Of a DNA stretch of 7,395 nucleotides, positions 1 to 6,414 are shown one piece after another. Positions within the stretch are counted from its first letter, which is position 1. Each line of letters starts with the position of its first letter. Under the pieces are notes generated by a model, which did not search any database, had not been told where the DNA came from, and saw nothing but the letters and a program-made list of their open reading frames with translations. The position numbers and the translations under genes are program-made. Source of the stretch: Hyphomicrobiales bacterium (GTDB lineage: Bacteria; Pseudomonadota; Alphaproteobacteria; Rhizobiales; GCA-2746425); assembly GCA_002746425.1 (NCBI GenBank), contig NVXB01000008.1, forward strand, positions 23,260 through 30,654, read 5' to 3'.

Positions 1-135
1 TATCAACTGGCCGAGATGGGCTGCGAGCGAGTGCATGAGGGCGCGCCGTGGTTTGGCGTTGTCAGCTGCGATGTGTTTTTCCCGATGATGGCGATGGATG
101 AGCTGGAACAGTTTATGGCGGAGAGTTCTGCTTGA
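1..135 (+). CDS. DUF1285 family protein, C-terminal end only
   Basis: Only the last 44 codons are in the window; frame 1 is open from the first base to TGA at 133-135. The visible end reads YQLAEMGCERVHEG, then FGVVSCDVFFPM, and fits the C-terminal pattern of DUF1285 proteins (YxLxE, then FGVxS, then FFP) followed by a short acidic tail. The function of DUF1285 is not established. In many alphaproteobacteria a DUF1285 gene lies directly upstream of a CoA pyrophosphatase, and here the stop overlaps the next start by one base (TGATG), which supports both identity and co-transcription. The assignment rests on a short piece plus gene order. Confidence 0.72.
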   Translation, partial: YQLAEMGCERVHEGAPWFGVVSCDVFFPMMAMDELEQFMAESSA

Positions 136-791
136 TGGCTAAGGCTGTGGCTGATCCTGTTACTGACTCGCTGACCGATGATGCATTTTTGGCCGATTTT
201 ATGGGCAGACTTGCCAAAGCTTATGTGCCTGGCACACCGCCTCGCGAAAGCGGTGATCATGTGCTTGATCTTAATCGGCCCAAACCACCAACAGAATTGA
301 AGTCTGCCGCAGTCCTGATCGCTATCATAGTGCACGATAATGCGCCGAGCGTAGTGCTGACCCGGCGCACCGCACATTTGTCGTCTCATGCCGGTCAAAT
401 CGCATTTCCAGGCGGTCGATCAGATTTGGTCGATGCCACCCGGCATTTGACCGCTTTGCGCGAGGCGGAAGAGGAAATCGGGCTCGATCCTACACAAGTG
501 CACATTGTAGGTATGATGAACCCCTACATGACCGGCAGTGGCTACAATATCTCGCCCATAATAGGCTTGGTCAAACCGCCAGTGTCTTTTGCAGCCAATC
601 CAGATGAGGTTAGCGAGATATTTGAAGTTCCGCTGTCCTTTTTGATGCAGCCGGGTAATTATCAGAAAATAAAGCGAAATTGGAACGGTGTGACGCACCA
701 TACTTATGCAATTCCGTACCAGGATCACTATATCTGGGGCGTAACTGCAGGTATTCTGCGCACTCTGTATGAGAATCTATATTTATTATGA
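135..791 (+). CDS. Nudix hydrolase, CoA pyrophosphatase type
   Basis: Predicted cytoplasmic, Mg-dependent pyrophosphatase that cleaves coenzyme A or its derivatives to 3',5'-ADP and phosphopantetheine. The CoA-specific motif is seen at residues 75-94 (LTRRTAHLSSHAGQIAFPGG) and runs into a Nudix box at 94-117 with REAEEEIGL at 109-117, including the metal-binding glutamates. Compared with the standard CoA-Nudix signature, Thr79 replaces Ser/Ala and Ser83 replaces Arg; the rest matches. The 218-residue length is normal for the family. I chose ATG at 135 over the in-frame TTG just before it because ATG overlaps the upstream stop as TGATG. The 3' end overlaps the next gene by four bases (ATGA). 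Substrate specificity is inferred from the motif. Confidence 0.93.
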   Translation: MAKAVADPVTDSLTDDAFLADFMGRLAKAYVPGTPPRESGDHVLDLNRPKPPTELKSAAVLIAIIVHDNAPSVVLTRRTAHLSSHAGQIAFPGGRSDLVDATRHLTALREAEEEIGLDPTQVHIVGMMNPYMTGSGYNISPIIGLVKPPVSFAANPDEVSEIFEVPLSFLMQPGNYQKIKRNWNGVTHHTYAIPYQDHYIWGVTAGILRTLYENLYLL

Positions 792-1075
792 CACGATTTT
801 ACCTGACTTACGCCGTTCTTTTTATGATTCCATTCGTGCTTTATGGCGCGTTTATATATTTCAGCTTGGGTCGGGCCGCGGTGCGCGAAAGCCTGACAAC
901 CAAGGCGCTTGGCTATCTATCCGTCACCGGTGCAGCGCTCACGGTCATCATTATTGTCGTGCTGACAAATTATAGCGGATACGATGCAGATGGCACCTAT
1001 ACGCCTGCCCATCTCGAAGATGGAAAAATAGTACCTGGCCGTATCGAGCCAGCGGTTGGAGACGCGGCGGAGTAG
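788..1075 (+). CDS. DUF6111 small inner-membrane protein
   Basis: A 95-residue protein with two predicted membrane helices, about residues 5-27 and 42-61, separated by a short basic segment (GRAAVRES). A C-terminal hydrophilic tail carries TYTPAHLEDGKIVPGRIE at 70-87. That tail resembles the (Y)xPAHxxxGxIVPG signature of DUF6111, a family with no known function that typically lies between CoA pyrophosphatase and cca in Hyphomicrobiales. The start ATG overlaps the stop of the Nudix gene (ATGA), so translation is probably coupled. Basic residues between the two helices suggest a cytoplasmic loop with both ends outside, but this topology is inferred. The gene is real by position, coding pattern and the conserved tail. 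Confidence 0.88.
   Translation: MTRFYLTYAVLFMIPFVLYGAFIYFSLGRAAVRESLTTKALGYLSVTGAALTVIIIVVLTNYSGYDADGTYTPAHLEDGKIVPGRIEPAVGDAAE
1069..1072 (+). promoter_or_regulatory. Ribosome binding site supporting the GTG start of cca
   Basis: GGAG lies nine bases before GTG at 1082, inside the last codons of the DUF6111 gene. The first in-frame ATG (1151) would be codon 24, uncomfortably close to the GGAVRN motif, so GTG 1082 is the better start. Confidence 0.65.
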
Positions 1076-1081
1076 TTTTTT

Positions 1082-2314
1082 GTGCCTGCTGAAACGTATA
1101 AGACACTGTTTTTAAAATCATTTTTGGACAGTTCTCAGCTGTTATCCGTCATGGATGCGCTGGGCGGCGATGGCTCTAAAGTGCGCGTTATTGGCGGGGC
1201 GGTGCGCAATGTGCTGCGCGGTGTGCCCGTTAGTGATGTTGATGTGGCGACAATTTACGAGCCGCAAGAAACCATTGCTCGCGTTGAAAAAGCCGGTTTT
1301 CGTACAGCGCCAACTGGTATTGAGCACGGCACAATAACTGTTATCGGCGACAAGTTTTCGGTTGAAGTAACGACCCTTCGCGAAGATATCGAGACCAATG
1401 GCCGCCATGCAAAGGTGCGCTTTGGCAAGGATTGGCTTGCTGATGCCCAGCGCCGGGATTTTACCATGAACGCGTTGGCGGTAGATCAATCTGGTCATCT
1501 GTATGATCTGGTCGACGGGCTTGAAGATTGCCTGTCTGGCAAGGTGCAATTCATTGGTGATGCCAGTGCGCGCATACATGAAGATGCATTGAGAATATTA
1601 CGTTTTTTGCGGTTTTCCGCGCATTATGGCGATGGTTCGCTGGAGCCTGTCGGGCTTAGCGCGATCAAAAAGACGCGTGGTTTGCTGGTATTACTCTCTG
1701 CAGAGCGGGTGCAGCAAGAGTTGAAGAAACTGCTCAGCGCGCCAAAGCCCCTGCAATTGGCATCTGTGCTCAATCAGGCGTCGCAGGCCGGTGTGTTGCC
1801 GGGCTTTTCTTTGAGCGAATTGGAAATCTCGCCCATAAAACGCACGATCCGGCCAGACCCGCTGCTGCAATTGGTGCTGTTGCTGAATGGGCAGGCTGGC
1901 AAAGCGCTGGAAGTGGCAGAAATACTGCGATTTTCCAAGGCTGATCAGGCGCGTATTGCCAAGTTGAATATCGTTTTAACTGAGCTGAAACAATTTTCAA
2001 ATTTTGACCAAAATGCTTTGTTTCTAATGGCTTATGAACATGGGAAACAGCACGTTTTTGATGGCCTTTATCTGCGCCGCTGCTTGGGCGATGATACTCA
2101 AGCTGCGGAAAAACTGTTGCAGAATTGGACGGTGCCGGTCTTTCCTCTATCTGGCCGTGATCTTATCGCCGTGGGGCATAAAGCCGGGCCAAACCTTGGC
2201 CAAATGCTGTCAGTACTCGAAAAAAACTGGATTGCCTCTCAATTTTCTATCGCCAAAGCAGAACTCATTAAGCGGGCAGAAGCGCTGAAACTCAGAGAAG
2301 GCGATGCGTCATGA
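1082..2314 (+). CDS. cca: CCA tRNA nucleotidyltransferase (class II poly(A) polymerase/CCA-adding head)
   Basis: Adds or repairs the 3'-terminal CCA of tRNAs in the cytoplasm from CTP and ATP without a nucleic acid template. The class II signature runs in order. GGAVRN lies at residues 38-43, and the metal-binding DVD at 52-54 (usually DID). EVTTLRxD is at 95-102 and RRDFTMNAL at 124-132. The nucleotide-selecting EDALR is at 167-171 and ERVQQEL at 208-214, followed by a helical tRNA-binding C-terminus. The 410-residue length fits alphaproteobacterial enzymes, and no HD domain is seen, as is usual for this short form. Start is GTG with GGAG at 1069-1072. The gene lies 6 bases after DUF6111 and overlaps the next gene by ATGA, so it is mid-operon. 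It is presumably essential, or nearly so, unless all tRNA genes encode CCA. Confidence 0.96.
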   Translation: MPAETYKTLFLKSFLDSSQLLSVMDALGGDGSKVRVIGGAVRNVLRGVPVSDVDVATIYEPQETIARVEKAGFRTAPTGIEHGTITVIGDKFSVEVTTLREDIETNGRHAKVRFGKDWLADAQRRDFTMNALAVDQSGHLYDLVDGLEDCLSGKVQFIGDASARIHEDALRILRFLRFSAHYGDGSLEPVGLSAIKKTRGLLVLLSAERVQQELKKLLSAPKPLQLASVLNQASQAGVLPGFSLSELEISPIKRTIRPDPLLQLVLLLNGQAGKALEVAEILRFSKADQARIAKLNIVLTELKQFSNFDQNALFLMAYEHGKQHVFDGLYLRRCLGDDTQAAEKLLQNWTVPVFPLSGRDLIAVGHKAGPNLGQMLSVLEKNWIASQFSIAKAELIKRAEALKLREGDAS

Positions 2315-2769
2315 TTATTCGCCGCGCAACGAAAGGCGATTGCAAAGCTATTTCTGAGATGTGCATGCGCTCAAAAGCCCATTGGGGCTATGATGATGCC
2401 TTCATGCAGGCCTGCAAAGATGAGCTGGCATTACACCCCCATGAACTAAAAACATGCGACGTTGCCCTGGCTGAACTGGACAGCAAAATACTTGGCTATG
2501 CCAAAGTCGAGTATGACCATGACATGCCACAATTGGGCGCATTGTTTATTGACCCTGATGCCATTGGGCAGGGTGTTGGCAAAACCTTGTTCATCTGGGC
2601 CGTGACGCAATGCCGGGAACGCGGCTTAGAAAAGCTGGCGATTGTGTCTGATCCATTTGCTGCCACATTTTATGAAAAAATGGGCTCTCGCAAGGTGGGG
2701 ATGGTTGCGTCTGGATCGATTTCAGGTCGGGAACTTCCTGCTTATGAATATGTGGTTTTGCCCAATTAG
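2311..2769 (+). CDS. GNAT family N-acetyltransferase
   Basis: Predicted cytoplasmic acetyl-CoA-dependent acetyltransferase of 152 residues with unknown substrate. The fold is visible as an N-terminal strand and helix (IIRRATKGD, residues 2-10) and the early SKAHWGYD segment at 21-28. The acetyl-CoA loop is LGALFIDPDAIGQGVGKTL at 75-93 (Q87-x-x-G90), and motif B follows as DPFAATFYEKMG at 114-125. The last position of the classical Q/RxxGxG/A motif is Thr92 instead of Gly/Ala. The ATG overlaps the cca stop (ATGA), and AGAAGG at 2296-2301 provides a ribosome binding site nine bases upstream. It is the last gene of the operon that starts before the window. The association with cca does not by itself prove a tRNA-related substrate. 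Confidence 0.9.
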   Translation: MIIRRATKGDCKAISEMCMRSKAHWGYDDAFMQACKDELALHPHELKTCDVALAELDSKILGYAKVEYDHDMPQLGALFIDPDAIGQGVGKTLFIWAVTQCRERGLEKLAIVSDPFAATFYEKMGSRKVGMVASGSISGRELPAYEYVVLPN

Positions 2770-2792
2770 CTGGCGCTTTTAATGCCCTATTC

Positions 2793-2829
2793 GTTTGATC
2801 AATGATGTTAACTCAAAAATTGATCAAAC
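2793..2829. repeat. Perfect 11-bp inverted repeat with two TTGATCAA palindromes
   Basis: The left arm GTTTGATCAAT (2793-2803) is the exact reverse complement of ATTGATCAAAC (2819-2829), with a 15-base spacer. Each arm contains a complete TTGATCAA palindrome, with centres 25 bp apart. The repeat lies between the GNAT stop and the aminotransferase start, 77 bases upstream of the latter's ATG. No T-tract follows, so an ordinary terminator is unlikely. Two dimer sites for a transcription factor, or an RNA hairpin at the end of the operon, are both possible. Confidence 0.7.
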
Positions 2830-2906
2830 AAGGCCTTGCACTGGTGATTTGGTGGGCCTAATGTCCGCCCGGTTTTCAAATAAATTTGCCCAATGGAGTA
2901 GATCTC

Positions 2907-4109
2907 ATGGCCTTTATCGCAGACGCACTTTCTCGTGTTCAACCTTCCGCGACAATTGCTGTGACCAATAAGGCGCGCGAGCTGAAAGCAGCTGGGCGCG
3001 ACGTGATTGGTTTGGGTGCGGGTGAGCCAGATTTTGATACGCCGGACAACATCAAACAAGCTGGGATAGACGCGATTAATCGCGGTGATACAAAATACAC
3101 CGCAGTCGATGGCATCCCTGAGCTGAAACAAGCTATTGCTGATAAGTTCAAGCGCGAAAATGGCCTCGATTACGAACCCGCCCAGTGCTTTGTTGCGCCA
3201 GGTGGCAAGCCGATCATTTACAACGCCATGATGGCGACACTGAACCCTGGCGATGAAGTGATTATCCCGGCACCGTATTGGGTGAGTTATCCTGATATTG
3301 TTCTGCTCGCGGGTGGTACACCCGTGACCGTGGAAGCCAAGGCTGAAACCAACTACAAAATCACTGGCGCGCAGCTGGAAGAAGTAATTACGCCCAAAAC
3401 CAAATGGATCATTTTCAACTCTCCGTCCAACCCAACCGGGGCAGCTTATTCCTATGATGAGCTGAAAGAACTGACTGATGTGCTGGTCAAACATCCCCAT
3501 GTGTGGATTTTGACCGACGATATGTATGAGCATCTGGTCTATGATGATTTTGAGTTTTTTACGCCGGTACAGGTAGAGCCATCTCTTAAAGACCGCACGC
3601 TGACCATGAATGGCGTATCAAAGGCCTATGCGATGACAGGCTGGCGTATTGGTTACGCTGCTGGCCCGGTTGAACTGATGGCAGCGATGCGTAAAATCCA
3701 GTCTCAATCTACGTCCAATGCAACCAGTATTTCGCAATGGGCAGCTGTTGAGGCGCTTAACGGCCCGCAAGATTTCATCAAAGAGCGTGCCGCCGTGTTC
3801 AAAGACCGCCGCGATCTTGTGGTTGCTATGCTGAACCAGACCAAAGGCCTTTCCTGCCCACGGCCCGAAGGTGCGTTTTATGTCTATCCTTCATGCGCTG
3901 GGTGTATTGGCCTGACCAGTGCCGGTGGTGCCTTGATTGATAACGATGAGGCTTTCGCAACAGCGTTGCTGGAAGAGCAGGGCGTTGCCGTCGTGCATGG
4001 CGCTGCCTTTGGCGGATCGCCAGCCTTCCGTATTTCCTATGCAACCTCTACAGAAGCATTGACCGAAGCGTGTGAGCGTATTCAAAAGTTCTGTGCGAGC
4101 TTGAAATAA
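2907..4109 (+). CDS. aatA: Aspartate aminotransferase, fold type I, class Ib
   Basis: PLP-dependent cytoplasmic enzyme expected to exchange the amino group between aspartate and 2-oxoglutarate; some class Ib members also transaminate prephenate. Key residues visible are GAGEPDFDTP at 37-46, Tyr64 in the KYTAVDG segment, and Asn175 in SNPTG (contacts the PLP ring). Asp204 in DDMYE pairs with the pyridine nitrogen, with Tyr207 nearby. The Schiff-base lysine is Lys239 in SKAYAMTGWRIGY, and Arg375 in FRISYATS binds the substrate carboxylate. The 400-residue length is typical. I chose ATG 2907 because GGAG at 2895-2898 is eight bases upstream; an in-frame TTG at 2886 would add seven residues and lacks support. 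It stands alone, with 137 bases before it and 141 after, so it is probably its own transcription unit. Confidence 0.95.
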   Translation: MAFIADALSRVQPSATIAVTNKARELKAAGRDVIGLGAGEPDFDTPDNIKQAGIDAINRGDTKYTAVDGIPELKQAIADKFKRENGLDYEPAQCFVAPGGKPIIYNAMMATLNPGDEVIIPAPYWVSYPDIVLLAGGTPVTVEAKAETNYKITGAQLEEVITPKTKWIIFNSPSNPTGAAYSYDELKELTDVLVKHPHVWILTDDMYEHLVYDDFEFFTPVQVEPSLKDRTLTMNGVSKAYAMTGWRIGYAAGPVELMAAMRKIQSQSTSNATSISQWAAVEALNGPQDFIKERAAVFKDRRDLVVAMLNQTKGLSCPRPEGAFYVYPSCAGCIGLTSAGGALIDNDEAFATALLEEQGVAVVHGAAFGGSPAFRISYATSTEALTEACERIQKFCASLK

Positions 4110-4131
4110 TCTATAAATTGTAAGCAAATTC

Positions 4132-4146
4132 AATGCTTTAAGCATT
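4132..4146. repeat. Palindrome AATGCTTTAAGCATT in the gap before the barrel gene
   Basis: Seven-base arms AATGCTT and AAGCATT flank one central T. It sits 23 bases after the aminotransferase stop and about 105 bases before the outer membrane protein start, in an AT-rich gap. No T-run follows, so it is more likely a protein-binding site than a terminator, or it may be chance in AT-rich sequence. Confidence 0.4.
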
Positions 4147-4250
4147 AACGCGATGTGAAACGTGAACGCATGAATTCTACTTTTGGTTGCTATACCTGTA
4201 AATATTAACAAGTTATTATCTTCAGGATCGAACCTGCAGGGATATAACTT

Positions 4251-5066
4251 ATGCGCTACCAATCTTTATTGCTGACAACGTCATTTCTAAGCGTTTCGTT
4301 GGTAACTGGCAGTGTGTTCGCTGCAGATTTATACGTAGAAGGCACGCCGTCTACGCCCATCACCTTACCTGCTGTGTCGGGCCTAAACGGCAAAATAGCA
4401 ATTGCCGGTGGGTCTTTTGAAGATGAAGGCTTTGGTACCGTTACTGGGTCATTTTCAGTTCCTGTCGGCCCCAGATACGGCTTTCAAGGTGATGCTATAC
4501 TTGGCGTTCGCGATGGCGATTTTGTTGGCGGTGGCGCCGCGCATTTGTTTTGGCGCGATCCTGCCCTTGGCCTGTTAGGCGTGTATGGTTCTTACACCCA
4601 CCGCGAAGATATCGATGGCTCTGTGTCACGCATTGGCCTTGAGGGCGAATATTACCGCAATAACTGGACTATTTCGAGTGTTCTGGGAGCTGAATTCATT
4701 GACTCGGGAAGTGGTTTTTCCGGTCCTGATGATGGCTTCTTTGCCTTTTCAGATATCTCTTACTACCTGAACGATAATTTACAGCTTTCTGTTGGCCACC
4801 GCTTCACGGCAGAGCGACATGCACTGGCAGTTGGTGTTGAATATCAACTCGACCAGCAAGTGTTCTCCAGCGGTGTATCGCTTTTTGCCGAAGGGCGTAT
4901 TGGCGAGGATGACTATCACGCTGTTTGGGGCGGTGTTCGGTTCTATTTTGGTGATGATAAAAGCCTGATCAGTCGTCACCGTGAAGATGATCCAAGTGGC
5001 TATAATGACGAAGATTTATTTGACCTTGATGCTGCTGCGGTCGTCGTAACGCAAATAAATCCTTAA
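4251..5066 (+). CDS. Exported outer-membrane beta-barrel protein, function unknown
   Basis: A 271-residue protein with a clear Sec signal peptide (Arg2, hydrophobic core 5-20, probable cleavage after VFA at 22-24 giving mature ADLY). The mature part alternates polar and hydrophobic residues with many Gly and aromatic positions, as in short transmembrane beta strands. Examples are GRIGEDDYHAVWGGVRFYFG ending at 234 and HLFWRDPALGLLGVYGSYTH in the middle. The barrel appears to end at about 234, after which a charged tail begins (KSLISRHREDDP at 237-248). I recall a family in Hyphomicrobiales with the same layout and tail, but with no established function. AGGG at 4238-4241 lies nine bases before the ATG. 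It is flanked by gaps on both sides, so it is probably monocistronic. Enzymatic or transport roles cannot be read from the sequence. Confidence 0.85.
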   Translation: MRYQSLLLTTSFLSVSLVTGSVFAADLYVEGTPSTPITLPAVSGLNGKIAIAGGSFEDEGFGTVTGSFSVPVGPRYGFQGDAILGVRDGDFVGGGAAHLFWRDPALGLLGVYGSYTHREDIDGSVSRIGLEGEYYRNNWTISSVLGAEFIDSGSGFSGPDDGFFAFSDISYYLNDNLQLSVGHRFTAERHALAVGVEYQLDQQVFSSGVSLFAEGRIGEDDYHAVWGGVRFYFGDDKSLISRHREDDPSGYNDEDLFDLDAAAVVVTQINP

Positions 5067-5260
5067 GTTCACTTGGCGGTGTTTTCGATTTAGGTGCACA
5101 CAAGTGTCATCTTAACAGCCTGAATTCTGCGCTTCTTTTCAATATATAAAATTCTAAAAACATATATTATTCAATGAGTTACTGTGTTCTTGCGTGCGAG
5201 TTCAGGGTCCAATCACTTTGTCTGTAACCGAGACGTGATTTGATCTTGAAGGCGCTTTAT

Positions 5261-5274
5261 CCAATTTCTATTGG
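5261..5274. repeat. Small inverted repeat CCAAT-TTCT-ATTGG upstream of msrP
   Basis: Perfect 5-bp arms separated by four bases, ending 28 bases before the msrP start. In RNA it would form a small hairpin in the leader; in DNA it could be an operator. The rest of the 236-base gap 5067-5302 is AT-rich around 5140-5175 and shows no convincing promoter or terminator to my eye. Confidence 0.3.
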
Positions 5275-5302
5275 CATAACCAACATCAAGAGATGACACG
5301 AT

Positions 5303-6277
5303 ATGCTGATCAAACGTCCAAAAAGCTGGGAAATTTCTGAAAATAAGACGACGGATGAGAATATCTATCTCAACCGCCGTACTCTTCTCAAAGCTGCTGG
5401 CTTTGGCGGCCTGGGTGTCGCTGCTGCGCTAAACTGGCCCGGCAATGCCATGATGGCAGCCGAGCAAGACCCTAATGCTGATCTTTATCCGGCCAAGGTC
5501 AATCCGCTTTATGCAGATGCCGGGCGGCCTATTACCGATGAAGAGATCAACTCGACCTACAACAATTTCTACGAATTTGGCTCTCACAAGCGCATTCACA
5601 AAGCAGCTGAAAGCCTGATCACGCGGCCATGGAATGTGGTGCTTGATGGCCTGGTAGAAAACGAAATGACGCTGGATTTTGATGATCTTGTGCGAAAGCT
5701 GCCATTAGAGGACCGGGTTTACCGTCATCGCTGTGTGGAAGCGTGGTCGATGGTTATACCCTGGACAGGATTTCCGCTCAAATCGTTGATTGAGCTGGCC
5801 AAGCCGCTTTCATCCGCCAAATATGTGCGCTTTGAGACTTTTCAAGATTCCAAAATGGCATCCGGTCAGAAGCAAACCTGGTATCCTTGGCCCTATACAG
5901 AAGGGTTGACCATGGAAGAAGCGACTAATGATCTCGCCTTCATCGCAACCGGTGCCTACGGCAAGCCAATTGCCAAACAATTTGGTGCGCCGCTACGGCT
6001 GCACACACCGTGGAAATATGGCTTCAAATCCATCAAATCCATTGTTCGTCTCAGCTTTGTTGAAGAGCGCCCTGTTTCGTTCTGGCAAGAGCTGAACGCC
6101 AAGGAATACGGCTTTTACGCCAATGTGAATCCTGAAGTGCCGCATCCGCGTTGGAGCCAGGCCACTGAGCAGGTTTTGGGCGGCAAGGATCGTATTCCAT
6201 CAAAAATCTTCAACGGTTATGGCGAGCAGGTTGCGCATATGTACACCGACCTTGCTCCGGAAGTTTCTTTCCGCTGA
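5303..6277 (+). CDS. msrP: Protein-methionine-sulfoxide reductase, molybdopterin catalytic subunit MsrP (YedY)
   Basis: Periplasmic enzyme that reduces oxidised methionine residues in envelope proteins, using a molybdopterin cofactor. A twin-arginine signal is visible: NRRTLLKAAGFGG from residue 24, hydrophobic stretch to about 45, then likely cleavage near AMMAAEQ. The sulfite-oxidase fold follows. The molybdenum-ligating cysteine is Cys144 in HRCVEAWSMVIPWTGFPL; this is the only cysteine in the protein. Further family blocks are SLITRPWNVVLDGLVE (104-119) and the cofactor-pocket region GAPLRLHTPWKYGFKSIKSI. The 324-residue length is normal. The ATG has AAGAGA about ten bases upstream. In other proteobacteria msrP is usually followed by msrQ, the haem membrane subunit that supplies electrons. 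Here a strong terminator follows and msrQ is absent from the window. Confidence 0.96.
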   Translation: MLIKRPKSWEISENKTTDENIYLNRRTLLKAAGFGGLGVAAALNWPGNAMMAAEQDPNADLYPAKVNPLYADAGRPITDEEINSTYNNFYEFGSHKRIHKAAESLITRPWNVVLDGLVENEMTLDFDDLVRKLPLEDRVYRHRCVEAWSMVIPWTGFPLKSLIELAKPLSSAKYVRFETFQDSKMASGQKQTWYPWPYTEGLTMEEATNDLAFIATGAYGKPIAKQFGAPLRLHTPWKYGFKSIKSIVRLSFVEERPVSFWQELNAKEYGFYANVNPEVPHPRWSQATEQVLGGKDRIPSKIFNGYGEQVAHMYTDLAPEVSFR

Positions 6278-6305
6278 TTCTTGCCATTCGGCAAAATATC
6301 AAATT

Positions 6306-6348
6306 TAGCTGAGCCCCCTGAAATTTTGGGGAGCTTGGCTATTTTTTT
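6306..6348 (+). terminator. Rho-independent terminator of msrP
   Basis: The 5' arm 6306-6318 (TAGCTGAGCCCCC) pairs with 6328-6341 through nine pairs including two G-U, a bulged A at 6332, and four C-G pairs closing a nine-base loop. Seven T follow directly (6342-6348), with another T-run after GATC. It starts 28 bases after the msrP stop and points the same way. Confidence 0.88.
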
Positions 6349-6378
6349 GATCTTTTTTCCGTGGCTAATCCAGGAACC

Positions 6379-6414
6379 AAAAAAGCCAGCTGTCGTTTGA
6401 CGGACAGCTGGCTT
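6379..6414 (-). terminator. Rho-independent terminator of the small RNA
   Basis: Perfect 12-bp stem: AAGCCAGCTGTC at 6383-6394 and its exact complement at 6403-6414, with an 8-base loop. On the minus strand the stem runs into six T (complement of A6379-6384). On the plus strand the stem is followed by A, not T, so it works leftward, for the small RNA and any read-through from the LysR gene. Confidence 0.92.

Noticed and set aside
2795..2827. TTGATCAA sites as FNR/FixK boxes
   Set aside because: The FNR consensus needs four bases between TTGAT and ATCAA; here the half-sites are fused in an 8-bp palindrome.
2836..2864. Possible promoter TTGCAC - 17 bases - TAATGT before the aminotransferase
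   Set aside because: Only three of six bases match in each box; the position is sensible but the match is too weak to list as a feature.
2808..3533. Long minus-strand open frame (241 codons) across the aminotransferase gene
   Set aside because: It is antisense to a complete aminotransferase with all catalytic residues; its translation is Cys/His-rich shadow sequence without domains.
4138..4148. TTAA pair as a CtrA binding site
   Set aside because: The two TTAA are three bases apart, not the required seven.
5070..5106. CACTTG ... CAAGTG as a terminator of the barrel gene
   Set aside because: The arms are only six bases with a 25-base loop and no T-run follows.
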